64,000 bases of DNA from Caulobacteraceae bacterium (GTDB lineage Bacteria; Pseudomonadota; Alphaproteobacteria; Caulobacterales; Aquidulcibacteraceae). This document shows positions 46,739 through 55,176 of the stretch, in pieces; positions within the stretch are counted from its first letter, which is position 1, and each line of letters starts with the position of its first letter. The stretch is from contig WRPF01000002.1 of the NCBI GenBank assembly GCA_009773335.1, forward strand, positions 72,000 to 135,999, written 5' to 3'. Under the pieces are notes generated by a model. That model was not told where the DNA came from, searched no databases, and was given only the letters and a program-made list of their open reading frames with translations. Made by a program: the position numbers and the translations under genes.

Positions 46739-47354
46739 TGCGCACCCTCTGCGGCTTTGCTTCGGCGCATCTCATCAGGCAACCGATCGCTTCATCGAGA
46801 CGGGCACGAAGACGTCGCGGCGATAGGGCATCGGGATCGAACAAGCCCTGTACGCCAAGCCCTTCCGCGAGGCTCACGAGGGTTACGCTCAGCGCGTCCG
46901 GATCCTGTCCGCGAAATTCGCCGCCGCCTTGAACCTCCCTGATCGCGTCCGCGACGCCGTTCCGCCAAGCGCGGTAGTATGAGGCGAGTTCTGCCGCGAA
47001 CTGCGGATCGCTCATGCCCTCCGACGAGAAGTGGTAGAAGATCCGGCAAAGGGCGCGGCGTTCTTCGTCGAGCGGCATGCCCGCTTCGAGAAGGCCGATG
47101 AGGCGCGCTTGCCCGGACTTGCGCTTTCCGATCGCGCGCATCCTTCCGGCGACATCCTCGGAGGCTTCGCGCAACGCACCGGCGAGCAGGCCATGCTTGT
47201 CGCCGAAGTAGTGGCTGATCACGCCGGTAGACCAACCGGCCTCACCCGCGACGGATCGAATGTCGGTGCCGCGAATGCCGTCGCGTGCGATGATTCGGAG
47301 CACCGCCGATGCGATGTCTTTTCGCCGCTCGTCATGGTCCACGATTTTCGGCAT
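46731..47354 (-). CDS. TetR family regulator, BetI-like
   Basis: A 207-residue repressor with an N-terminal HTH (VLRIIARDGIRGTDIRSVAG, then WSTGVISHYFGDKHGLL) and a BetI-type C-terminal domain (LSVTLVSLAEGLGVQGLFDP). It lies inside the operon between aldehyde dehydrogenase and aminotransferase (gap 4 nt, overlap 8 nt), so it should be a local autoregulator released by a pathway metabolite. Confidence 0.9.
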   Translation of the reverse strand: MPKIVDHDERRKDIASAVLRIIARDGIRGTDIRSVAGEAGWSTGVISHYFGDKHGLLAGALREASEDVAGRMRAIGKRKSGQARLIGLLEAGMPLDEERRALCRIFYHFSSEGMSDPQFAAELASYYRAWRNGVADAIREVQGGGEFRGQDPDALSVTLVSLAEGLGVQGLFDPDALSPRRLRARLDEAIGCLMRCAEAKPQRVRND

Positions 47355-47358
47355 CTGT

Positions 47359-48786
47359 TCAGGTCTCCGGCGTTTCGACGTACATGCCGTCCGCGGCGTA
47401 CTGCGTCAGCGCGGACAGCGGGGGCGTCAGAACCTGATGCACGATGGAATCCGCGGCGCCCCAGAACACCGACTTCGCATGGGTGTACCCGAGCACGCCG
47501 TCGCGTGCGGAGTGACACCCGTGGCCGCTCGCGCCGAACCCGCCGAACGGCAGGGCCGCATGTCCGCCCTGGAGCCCGAAATTGTTCACGGCGGACCCGC
47601 CGCTGCGCACATGTTCGACGAACCTCCGCGCGGCTGCGTCATCATGGGTTGCGATGTAACTCGCAAGCGGCGAAGGGCCTGCGTTGATGCGCGCGATCGC
47701 TTCGACGAGCGAGACATACGTGACGACCGGGATGATCGGCCCGAAAATCTCTTCCCGCATGCAGGACATGTCGTCGGTCGGTTGCACGACCAATGTGGGT
47801 GGAATCTGCCGCAGCGCCGCGTCAGGCAGGTCGTCGTTCAGGCCGACGATGCGGGCGCCGCGGTCGCGCGCTTCCTGAACATAGCCCGTCAGGCGCGCGA
47901 AGTGCGCAGCGTTGATGATCCCGGTCGCGTCCGGGTGTCCGACATACCGGGCATAGGCCTCTCGCCAGACCTGTTGCGCCATGGCGATCCATGATTCGAG
48001 GGAGTCGACCGGGACCATCACGTAATCGGGCGAGGTGCAGACCTGGCCCGACTTCAGGGTGCGGAATGCAAGAAAGAGCCGGACAAGGTCCGGCGTGACT
48101 CCGTCGCCGGTGAACAGGGCGGGGTTCTTGCCGCCGAGTTCGAGTGTGACGGGCACGAGGTTGCGAGCCGCCGCCGCCGCCACGAGGCGCCCGACCCGCG
48201 GACTTCCCGTGAACGTGAGATGGTCCCACGGCAGTTCGGAGAATGCGCGTGCGAATTCGGCGTCGCCCTGAACGACGACGAGTTCCTCAGGCGCGAAGAA
48301 CTCGGCGACGGCCGCTTCGACGGCTTCCGCCGTTGCAGGCGAGAGCTCCGACGGCTTGACGACCACACGGTTACCTGCCGCCATCATGTCCGCACACATG
48401 ACGAGCGAGGATTCTACCGGAAAGTTCCAGGGCGCGATGTTCCCCATCACGCCCTTCGGGACATGCAACACCTCGCCGCGCGACGCGCCGTGCTCAGGGC
48501 CGAGATCGACGGAGCGTGGCCCGATCCAGTCAACGAGATGGCGTTCGATGTGTGTGACGCGCTGGATGACCGGCCCGATCTCCATCAGGTCCGTCAGGCG
48601 CGTGTCGTGGGCGCCGAAGTCCGACCGCAGCGCGTCGTGAAGCGCTGCGCGCCGCGCCATCACCATCGTGCGGAGCCTGGAGAGGCGATCGAGCCGGGTC
48701 GCCATGTCGGGCGTCGGGTCGCGCGCGTGCGCGGCTCGCTGCGCATCAAACAGGGACCGCAGTCGGCGCAGACGGTCATCGGCCAT
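47359..48786 (-). CDS. Aldehyde dehydrogenase (coniferyl-aldehyde dehydrogenase type)
   Basis: A 475-residue NAD(P)-dependent ALDH. Motifs: GVMGNIAPWNFPVESSLVMC (cofactor loop), TFTGSPRVGRLVAAAAARNL, VTLELGGKNPALF with the general-base Glu, SGQVCTSPDYVMVP with the catalytic Cys, and EEIFGPIIPVVTY. The short length and lack of an N-terminal extension fit the coniferyl/class-3-like group that oxidises aromatic or medium-chain aldehydes. The start is ATG 48786; the longer frame upstream has no similarity. It is the first gene of the TetR-aminotransferase-RidA-MBL-Rieske operon. Confidence 0.92.
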   Translation of the reverse strand: MADDRLRRLRSLFDAQRAAHARDPTPDMATRLDRLSRLRTMVMARRAALHDALRSDFGAHDTRLTDLMEIGPVIQRVTHIERHLVDWIGPRSVDLGPEHGASRGEVLHVPKGVMGNIAPWNFPVESSLVMCADMMAAGNRVVVKPSELSPATAEAVEAAVAEFFAPEELVVVQGDAEFARAFSELPWDHLTFTGSPRVGRLVAAAAARNLVPVTLELGGKNPALFTGDGVTPDLVRLFLAFRTLKSGQVCTSPDYVMVPVDSLESWIAMAQQVWREAYARYVGHPDATGIINAAHFARLTGYVQEARDRGARIVGLNDDLPDAALRQIPPTLVVQPTDDMSCMREEIFGPIIPVVTYVSLVEAIARINAGPSPLASYIATHDDAAARRFVEHVRSGGSAVNNFGLQGGHAALPFGGFGASGHGCHSARDGVLGYTHAKSVFWGAADSIVHQVLTPPLSALTQYAADGMYVETPET

Positions 48787-48980
48787 GACGCGCTCCAAGT
48801 ATATCGAACGAGCGTAATAAAACAGATCGGGAGAGGAAACGCAAATCCACTTCCACCGTAGGAGGGGCTGGGGGGACCTGCCCGGATTCGTCGGCAGGTT
48901 CTCGCCCGCCGCCGAACCGCCGTCGGGCCGGAAATTCAGTGACCGCCTGCGACGTCCGGGCCGGGCCGGACTCGACGCTG

Positions 48981-49460
48981 TCAGCCGGCGGGCTGCTCCA
49001 GAAGGCTGCGGAGCATCCAGGCGGTCTTCTCCGAAACCTGCATGCGCTGTGTGAGCAGATCGCACGATGGCTGGTCATCGGCGGACGTTGCAAGAGAGAA
49101 GACGCTGCGCGCGGTGCGCGTCACGGCTTCGTGGCCTTTCACGAGATTGGCGATCATCTCCTGAGCTCCCGGAACGCCGGCTTCCTCCTTGATGCTCGAC
49201 AGCTTGGAGTACGCGGCATAGCTGCCTGGCGCGAAATGCCCGAGGGCGCGAATACGCTCGGCGATTTCGTCGACGGCAAGACCCAGTTCCGTGTACTGCG
49301 TCATGAACATCGCGTGCAGGCCCTGAAACATGGGGCCTGTGACGTTCCAGTGGTAGGAATGGGTCTTGAGATAGAGCGTGTAGGTGTCCGCCAGGAGCCG
49401 CGAGAGGCCGTCCGCGATCTCTTTGCGTTGTGCAGGTGGAATGCCGATGTCCATTTCCAT
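48981..49460 (-). CDS. dps: Dps family DNA-binding ferritin-like protein
   Basis: A 159-residue mini-ferritin with the ferroxidase residues in [20 protein letters not shown], and [20 protein letters not shown]. It forms dodecamers that oxidise Fe(II) with H2O2, limiting Fenton damage. It is on the same strand as the peroxiredoxin gene (105-nt gap with hairpin), giving a small oxidative-stress group. The 194 bp on its 3' side hold no gene and include the ALDH promoter region. Confidence 0.95.
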   Translation of the reverse strand: MEMDIGIPPAQRKEIADGLSRLLADTYTLYLKTHSYHWNVTGPMFQGLHAMFMTQYTELGLAVDEIAERIRALGHFAPGSYAAYSKLSSIKEEAGVPGAQEMIANLVKGHEAVTRTARSVFSLATSADDQPSCDLLTQRMQVSEKTAWMLRSLLEQPAG

Positions 49461-49523
49461 GTGCGTTGCTCCTTGGTTCAGTCGTATCGTACTGCGCGTT
49501 CCCCTGCCGTTCGGACAATGGAC

Positions 49524-49554
49524 GGCGGGGCCTGCTGGTTCGCTTGGCCCCGCC
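49524..49554 (-). terminator. Hairpin downstream of the peroxiredoxin gene
   Basis: A perfect 9-bp stem (GGCGGGGCC...GGCCCCGCC) with a 13-nt loop starts 11 nt after the peroxiredoxin stop. No T run follows on the minus strand, so it may be a partial terminator or an mRNA-stabilising structure between peroxiredoxin and dps. Confidence 0.4.
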
Positions 49555-49565
49555 GCCCGTTGCTG

Positions 49566-50210
49566 CTAGCCGGCAAGTTGACGCTTTGAGAAGTACCAGT
49601 CGGTGTAGTCGTAACCGGCGTCGGCGCGCGCGTCTGCGTCGGCCGAGGTTTTCGGCGGGGGCACGATGACCGGCTCGCCGGGATTCCAGTTTTCCGGCGT
49701 TGCGACGCCATTCTTGTCCGAGGTTTGCAGAGCTTGCAGCAGGCGGAAGATTTCATCGACGCTGCGCCCGTTGCTCATCGGATAATAGACCATCGCGCGG
49801 ATCTTGCTGTCGGGATCGATGAGGAAGGTGGCGCGCACGGCCGAGGTGTCGCCGGCGCCCGGATGGATCATGCCGTAGGCCTTGGCCACGTCCATCTTCA
49901 AATCTTCGATGATCGGGAAGGGGATTTCGACGCCGAACTTCTCCTTGATGTTACGGGTCCAGGCGAGGTGCGCGAACACAGAATCGATCGAAAGCCCGAG
50001 CAGCTCGCAATTCAGCGCTTGGAAGCGATCGGCGGCTTTGGCGAAGCCGATGAACTCGGTGGTGCACACGGGCGTGAAATCGGCGGGGTGGGAAAACAGG
50101 ATCAACCACTTGCCCTTATAGTCGGCGAGTTTGCGCTGGCCGTGGGTGGTGACGACGTTGAAATCGGGGGCCATTTCGTTGATGCGGGGAAAAGAGGTTT
50201 GTTCGGTCAT
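49566..50210 (-). CDS. Peroxiredoxin, Prx6/1-Cys-type
   Basis: The 214-residue thiol peroxidase has the active-site sequence PADFTPVCTTEF. It has a long C-terminal arm typical of Prx6 (MVYYPMSNGRSVDEIFRLLQ, ENWNPGEPVIVPPP, YTDWYFSKRQL). No resolving Cys is visible in the C-terminal arm, consistent with a 1-Cys enzyme. It reduces H2O2 and organic peroxides. An AT-rich repeated motif lies at its promoter (50225-50265). Confidence 0.94.
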   Translation of the reverse strand: MTEQTSFPRINEMAPDFNVVTTHGQRKLADYKGKWLILFSHPADFTPVCTTEFIGFAKAADRFQALNCELLGLSIDSVFAHLAWTRNIKEKFGVEIPFPIIEDLKMDVAKAYGMIHPGAGDTSAVRATFLIDPDSKIRAMVYYPMSNGRSVDEIFRLLQALQTSDKNGVATPENWNPGEPVIVPPPKTSADADARADAGYDYTDWYFSKRQLAG

Positions 50211-50224
50211 TGGAAGAACTCCTT

Positions 50225-50265
50225 TTGGTTAATATCAGTATATGCGAATATGCCAATATAAAGCC
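50225..50265 (-). promoter_or_regulatory. AT-rich repeat at the peroxiredoxin promoter
   Basis: Read on the minus strand, this region is TATATTGGCATATTCGCATA followed by TACTGATATTAACC. It contains ATAT-N4-ATAT and a CATATT/CATATA direct repeat, just before AAAAGGAG and the ATG. In GC-rich DNA this resembles ArsR-type (BigR/SqrR-like) operator regions. Only the AT-rich repeats are seen; the regulator is a guess. Confidence 0.3.
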
Positions 50266-50319
50266 AATAGATTCTGCTAGGCCGGAAGATAGAGAGCGCC
50301 TATGGCGCCCGGGCGTTCT

Positions 50320-50838
50320 TCACCGATAGACGCTGATGTAGCGCTGCTCGAACATCGCCTTGAGCGTGTGCAGCGGCCCAAGCGGCGGCAGCGTGAAACT
50401 GCGCTGCTGGTCGCGGAACACCAGTATGCCGGCGTCGAGCGTGTCGACGATGCAGATCAATTCTGGCTTGAAGCGGTGCGTGGGCGCGCGCCCTTCCAGT
50501 TCGGCGGCGACATTGGCCACCGCGGCGAGCGCTTGCAGATCGGCCTGGTGCGCCTGCTTGGGCATCCAGTCGGGGCCGGGGAAGCTGCCCCCGTCGCCCA
50601 CGACATAAGTGCGCTCGAAGCCGATCACGCGGCAAATTTCATCGCTGGCGATGAAGCCGCCGGCCGATTTGGGCAGAGCGGTCGCCTCGATCCAGGCCGG
50701 CCCCGTGAGCCCCGGCGTGAACAAGATGAGGTCGGCGGCGAATTCGCCGCCTTCGGTAACCACCCGGTCGGCGTCGAAGCGGACGATCTTGCGTCCGAGA
50801 TGGGTTTCGATGCCGCGCGCCTTCATCCGCGCCAAGAG
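50320..50838 (-). pseudogene. C-terminal fragment of a sulfide:quinone reductase/NDH-2-like FAD oxidoreductase
   Basis: The 170 codons encode only the second half of an FAD oxidoreductase: RMKARGIETHLGRKIVRFDA, EFAADLILFTPGLTG, ERTYVVGDGGSFPG (second nucleotide-binding/GD motif), and PELICIVDTLDAGILVFRD. The N-terminal FAD Rossmann domain is absent. Similarity stops at about 50838, exactly where the ABC-permease fragment begins on the other strand. Thus a rearrangement removed the 5' end. The SQR-like identity is tentative; the DTLDAG and PELICIV segments fit that group. Confidence 0.75.
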
Positions 50839-50839
50839 T

Positions 50840-51280
50840 GATTGGCTCTATTTCAACGTCTACACCAGCGCCGAGGAGATCGACCTCATGGTCAAGGGAC
50901 GGCTGCAAAGAATGAGCGCCATCCTTGGACTGTTTCGGGCGCTGCTGATCGCGGTGTCGATCATCATCATCGCGCTCTTGATCTATGTGCTCACGATGGA
51001 AAAGATCAAATCGATCGCCACATTGAAGCTGATGGGGGCGTCCAATTGGGTGATCGTTCGCTTGATTTTGGAGCAATCGCTGGTGATCACGGTGGCCGCC
51101 TTCGTGTTCGCCTATGGCTTGGTGGCGCTCACCTATGATCGCTTCCCGCGCACCTTGGTGTTGATACCCGAGGAGACGATCATCACCTTCGCGGTCATTT
51201 TCGCTGGCGGGCTGGTGGCGAGCCTGCTTGGCATCGTGCAGGCGTTGCGCACGCCGCCCTCGCTCGCGCTCGGAGGGTGA
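50840..51280 (+). pseudogene. C-terminal fragment of FtsX/MacB-like (DevC-type) ABC permease
   Basis: About 146 codons from GAT TGG onwards encode the last membrane half of a permease: SAILGLFRALLIAVSIIIIA, MEKIKSIATLKLMGASNWVI, then two more TM segments (LILEQSLVITVAAFVFAYGL and TIITFAVIFAGGLVASLLGI). The frame extends upstream only as antisense to the oxidoreductase fragment. The N-terminal TM helix and the large periplasmic domain are missing. The intact ATPase gene follows, so the transporter lost most of its permease. Confidence 0.76.
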
Positions 51281-51281
51281 G

Positions 51282-52004
51282 ATGACAGCGCTCAGCGTGC
51301 GGGGGCTTAGCAAGGTGTTCGGCAGCGGCGACCTGGCCGTCACCGCACTCGACGACGTCGAACTCGACGTGCGGGCGGGCGAATTGGTGGCGCTCATTGG
51401 TCCGAGCGGCTCGGGCAAGACGACCTTGCTCTTGTGCGTCAGTTTGATCATTCCGCCCTCCGCTGGGGTGATCAAGATCAATGACAAGGATATCTATCGC
51501 GATGGGCAGGTGCGCGTCGATGCGCGCCGCTTTCGCCGCGAGATGATCGGGTTTGTGTTCCAGGCGCACAATCTGATCCCGTTCCTGTCGGCGCTCGACA
51601 ACGTTGCCTTGGCCATGCAGCTGAACGGCGTGAGCAATGCCGATGCGCGCCGCCGTGCGCGCGATCTGCTTGACTATCTGGAGATATCCCACCGCGCGGA
51701 CTATCTGCCGGCCAATTTGTCAGGCGGCGAACAACAACGCGTGGCTATCGGGCGCGCTCTCGCCAACGAGCCGCCTCTGATTTTCGCCGACGAACCCACA
51801 GCATCCCTCGACACCGGCCGCGGCATGAAGGTCATGGAATTGCTTAAACGCGTAGCCCGGGAGAAGAACTCTGCCATCATCGCGGTGACGCACGACGTGC
51901 GCATGATCGCCGGCTTCGACACGATCTATCGCATGGAAGACGGACGCATGGCGCAGATCGATGCGAACTCCATCGAATCTCATTCCGCGCCGCCAGCGCC
52001 CTGA
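51282..52004 (+). CDS. ABC transporter ATP-binding protein (LolD/MacB/DevA-like)
   Basis: A 240-residue ATPase with Walker A GPSGSGKTTLL, Q-loop FVFQAHNLIPFLS, ABC signature LSGGEQQRVAIGRALA, Walker B PLIFADEPTASLD and His-loop VTHDVR. All functional residues are intact. It is two bases downstream of the truncated permease and of the same family (MacB-like), so it may be an orphan ATPase or be recruited by another permease. ATG 51282 preceded by GGAGGG. Confidence 0.92.
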   Translation: MTALSVRGLSKVFGSGDLAVTALDDVELDVRAGELVALIGPSGSGKTTLLLCVSLIIPPSAGVIKINDKDIYRDGQVRVDARRFRREMIGFVFQAHNLIPFLSALDNVALAMQLNGVSNADARRRARDLLDYLEISHRADYLPANLSGGEQQRVAIGRALANEPPLIFADEPTASLDTGRGMKVMELLKRVAREKNSAIIAVTHDVRMIAGFDTIYRMEDGRMAQIDANSIESHSAPPAP

Positions 52005-52218
52005 TCTGACCTCAGCTGCTCGGTGCGGGGGGCGGCGCCTCCAGCGCGCGGGCGATCGAGGCGATCGGCTGGTCATGGTCAGCGCCGTTCGCGCGATACC
52101 TACGCGTGCGGCCCCGAACGACCCCAAAAGGGGTATCGCTCATTCGCGGCGATCAGGAATGTAACCGAGACTTCGGGCGCGTCGTAACGTTGATCGAGGC
52201 GAATAAGGGGAGAACCGA

Positions 52219-52830
52219 GTGGCGAACGGCAGACAGGGTTCTCGCGCCGGTGCGTCGCTGTTCGCCGCTTGCCTCGCGATTGCGCTGGCGATAGCGACGC
52301 CGACGGCGAGCGCGCAGAACTGGAGCTATTTCATTTCGCCTCCAGCTTCCCTTGAGGTCATCGAAAGCGATCTTGCGCGCCAATACCCAGATGTCGCCAA
52401 CTTGACGCCGGCTTCGCTCTCTGGCGAGCTCGGCGAAGGCGGCGCAGAGGTGTTGCTCTTGGATGTGCGCGAACCCGGCGAATTCGCCGTCAGCCGCCTT
52501 GCGGGGGCGATCCAGATCGAGCCGAGCGCGAGGGCAAGCGAGGTCACGGGCATTGTCGGCGACCGCGCACGCGGACGAATTGTCGTGCTCTATTGCTCTG
52601 TGGGGCAGCGCAGCTCCGCCATGGCGCGGCGCGCGCAAACTGCGTTGCGTCAGGCCGGCGCAGTTGAGGTGGTCAATCTGCAAGGCGGCGTTTTTGCCTG
52701 GCGCAACGCGGGTTTGCCCATCGTCGACGCCAAAGGAGCGACGCCGTTTGTACACCCTTACAACCGCACCTGGTCTCGTTACCTGCGGCGACAAGAATTT
52801 GTCGCCTACACGCCTCGCCGATCGTCATGA
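52219..52830 (+). CDS. Exported rhodanese-like sulfurtransferase
   Basis: A 203-residue protein with a signal peptide (cleavage near ASA/QN) and a single rhodanese domain: LLLDVREPGEFAVSRLAGAI and active-site loop YCSVGQRSS with the catalytic Cys, then VVNLQGGVFAWRNAG. It would transfer sulfane sulfur in the periplasm. The start is GTG 52219 with AGGGGAGA upstream. The stop overlaps the desaturase gene (4 nt), forming an operon with desaturase, YgaP-like and substrate-binding genes. Confidence 0.88.
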   Translation: MANGRQGSRAGASLFAACLAIALAIATPTASAQNWSYFISPPASLEVIESDLARQYPDVANLTPASLSGELGEGGAEVLLLDVREPGEFAVSRLAGAIQIEPSARASEVTGIVGDRARGRIVVLYCSVGQRSSAMARRAQTALRQAGAVEVVNLQGGVFAWRNAGLPIVDAKGATPFVHPYNRTWSRYLRRQEFVAYTPRRSS

Positions 52831-53645
52831 ACGCGGTGCTCGCCAATGAAACCTTGATCCGAGCTTCGGCGTTCGCAGGCGTGTTCTTGCTCCTGATTGC
52901 CGCCGAGACACTCTGGCCCCGTCGCCGGCTGGTCATGGCCCGCGCCGTCCGTTGGCCGACCAATCTTGCAATCATCGCTTTAGGCAATCTGTCCGTGCGG
53001 ATCCTTGCAATGGCGCCCGCGCCGCTCACCGCGGCAGCGATGGCGGTCGCGGCCGAGCGCCATGGCGTGGGCATGCTGCAGCTTACGCCCGCGCCCATTT
53101 GGGCGAAAATCCTTGTCGGCGTGCTCCTGCTCGATCTGGCGATCTGGGCCCAGCACGTGGCGTTTCATCGCCTGGCTTGGCTCTGGCGGCTGCATGCCGT
53201 GCATCATGCCGATCGCGATATCGACGTCACCACCGCACTGCGGTTTCATCCGCTCGAAATCGTGCTGTCGATGCTCTACAAGTCGGTTGTCGTTGCGATC
53301 TTCGGCACCCCGTTGCTGTCGGTGATCGTGTTCGAGATCGGCTTGAATGCCTGCGCCATGTTCAACCATGCCAACGTCCACCTGCCGCGCAACGTGGATC
53401 GGATAGTGCGGCTTGTTTTCGTCACGCCCGACCTGCACCGCGTTCACCACTCGGTGCACGCCGACGAACATAATTCCAATTTCGGCTTTTGCCTGTCGGT
53501 TTGGGACCGGCTCTTCGGCACCTTCCGCGAACAACCTCGCGACGGCCACCAAGGCATGTCGATTGGGCTCAATCCATACCAAAACGCCACGCCCGGCCGC
53601 TTGTCATGGGCGTTGGCGCTGCCTTGGCGGAGCGACAGGACTTAG
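52827..53645 (+). CDS. Fatty acid hydroxylase/sterol desaturase superfamily membrane protein
   Basis: The 272-residue protein has four or five hydrophobic segments and the di-iron histidine boxes of the family: HVAFHR, HAVHHAD, FNHANVHL, and HRVHHSVHADEHNSNFG. These enzymes hydroxylate or desaturate lipids using two irons. Four-nucleotide overlap with the rhodanese gene indicates cotranslation. Substrate unknown. Confidence 0.88.
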   Translation: MNAVLANETLIRASAFAGVFLLLIAAETLWPRRRLVMARAVRWPTNLAIIALGNLSVRILAMAPAPLTAAAMAVAAERHGVGMLQLTPAPIWAKILVGVLLLDLAIWAQHVAFHRLAWLWRLHAVHHADRDIDVTTALRFHPLEIVLSMLYKSVVVAIFGTPLLSVIVFEIGLNACAMFNHANVHLPRNVDRIVRLVFVTPDLHRVHHSVHADEHNSNFGFCLSVWDRLFGTFREQPRDGHQGMSIGLNPYQNATPGRLSWALALPWRSDRT

Positions 53646-53703
53646 ACACCGCCGCAACGCCGTACATCCTTCATCTGAAAGCGGCTGAATAAGGAGAAGA
53701 CGA

Positions 53704-53895
53704 ATGCCTATCAATGAAGCCGCCTGGGACCGCATCCTGCGCGTGACCGTCGGCTCGGCGATCATTTCGCTCGTGTTCATAGGGCCCAAGACTCCATGGG
53801 CCTGGTTCGGTATCGTGCCCCTGATAACAGGTTTGGTCGGGTTCTGTCCTGCTTATGCATTGCTCGGCGTCAGAACCTGCAAAACGCGGCGATAG
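53704..53895 (+). CDS. YgaP-type DUF2892 small membrane protein
   Basis: This 63-residue protein matches the DUF2892/YgaP membrane family: WDRILRVTVGSAIISLVFIG and FGIVPLITGLVGFCPAYALL, then CKTRR. The two hydrophobic segments form a hairpin and the two cysteines (GFCPAY, RTCKT) are conserved. In YgaP this domain is fused to rhodanese; here the rhodanese is a separate gene two positions upstream. GGAGAAG precedes the ATG. Confidence 0.86.
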   Translation: MPINEAAWDRILRVTVGSAIISLVFIGPKTPWAWFGIVPLITGLVGFCPAYALLGVRTCKTRR

Positions 53896-53904
53896 GAGAA
53901 ACAC

Positions 53905-54981
53905 GTGGCACACACACTGAACCGGCGAGCCGTTGCTGGCGCCGGCTTGTTCGGTCTTGCCGCGTGCGCGCGCATAGAGCCAGCACACGCCGCGCCTGCT
54001 GACGCCATTGGCGTCGCCTCGGCCCCCAATCCCCATGTGTTTCCGTTACTGTTGGCCATCGCCCGCGATCCCCAATTGCCGGTGAGGCTTATTCCAATCG
54101 CGGAATCCCGGAACGCGGACGCGCTGCTCCAGAGCGGCGAGGCTGCAGCGATGCTAGCCATGAGCTATGTCGCCGCTAAGAAACGTATGACCGGCGCGGT
54201 CCCCGATCTTGCGCTCCATAGCCTCCATTTCTGGCGCGGCTTCTTTCAGGTGGCTGGCGAGAGCGTCCGCTCGTTTGCCGATCTCCGCGGCCAGCGCGTG
54301 ATCGTGAGCGGACCGGTCGGCAACGGCCGCGGCGGCGGCGGCGACATCATTTTCCAGGCGGCCGTGCGTCGCGCCGGTCTCGATCCCGCGACCGACCTTA
54401 GTGTCGAGTACATGCCCGTCAGCGAAGGGGGCGCCCAGGTTGCCGCAGGCACGGCGGCGGCCATTACCATTCCAAGCCCGGGCAGCACCGGGCTTGTCGC
54501 CCGCGCGGAGATGGCGCGGCGCCCGCTCATGGCGGCGATGGCGCGCATGCGAGGCGTCGAAGTCGGTCCATCGGTTCCACTTGCGGCGCACATAGACATG
54601 CAGCGCATCTTCACCGGGTTTGATACCTTCCCTGATGGCCAATTGCCCCTTGGGGGCTTTGCCGTCACTCAACGCGCCTACGCCAATGCTGAGATCCGCG
54701 CCAAGTTCGAACGCGTCGTCAACGCCTACAAGGATGCCGCCGCCTTGCTTATGCGGGAACCAGACGCCCATGCGGATCAAGTATCGTCCTTGTTTGCGCA
54801 CTATTATGCCGCGCTTGGCGCGGGCGGGCCCCCAGGCATGCTTCTGTCGCGTTCGATCGAAAACGGTGATCTTGTCTATCGCGGCGACATTGAAGTCGCA
54901 GCGGTGCGCGGCGACTTGGGGGCTTGGCTCGCCGAGCTCAACGGCCAAGCTCCCGACCATGCCTTCTTTGCGCCCGGCTAG
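53905..54981 (+). CDS. NitT/TauT-like ABC substrate-binding protein (lipo- or Tat-like leader)
   Basis: A 358-residue periplasmic binding protein. The leader RRAVAGAGLFGLAACARIEP combines an RR start with a possible lipobox (LAAC). The body has the type II SBP layout: SYVAAKKRMTGAVPDLALHS, ESVRSFADLRGQRVIVSGPV, and GGAQVAAGTAAAITIPSPGS. The SRSIENGDLVYRGDIEV segment near the end reappears as a remnant at 57791. No permease or ATPase of the same type is adjacent. The ligand is perhaps a sulfur or nitrogen compound, inferred from the rhodanese neighbours. Confidence 0.76.
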   Translation: MAHTLNRRAVAGAGLFGLAACARIEPAHAAPADAIGVASAPNPHVFPLLLAIARDPQLPVRLIPIAESRNADALLQSGEAAAMLAMSYVAAKKRMTGAVPDLALHSLHFWRGFFQVAGESVRSFADLRGQRVIVSGPVGNGRGGGGDIIFQAAVRRAGLDPATDLSVEYMPVSEGGAQVAAGTAAAITIPSPGSTGLVARAEMARRPLMAAMARMRGVEVGPSVPLAAHIDMQRIFTGFDTFPDGQLPLGGFAVTQRAYANAEIRAKFERVVNAYKDAAALLMREPDAHADQVSSLFAHYYAALGAGGPPGMLLSRSIENGDLVYRGDIEVAAVRGDLGAWLAELNGQAPDHAFFAPG

Positions 54982-55176
54982 TTTTGCGGCGTGCCGCGCG
55001 GGATGAAGAGCGTCCCTTGCAGGAAGTAGCCGACGTGGTTGACACGCACAGAGTCATGTTCGGAGATGTCGTGAGGGGACTCACGTGCTTGGCCCTTCAC
55101 GGAGAGGGGGGTATCCACGGCGGGTGTGTGAAGAATGCGGTAGCGTCCGGCGACCGTTTGGATAGGAGCACGGAAG

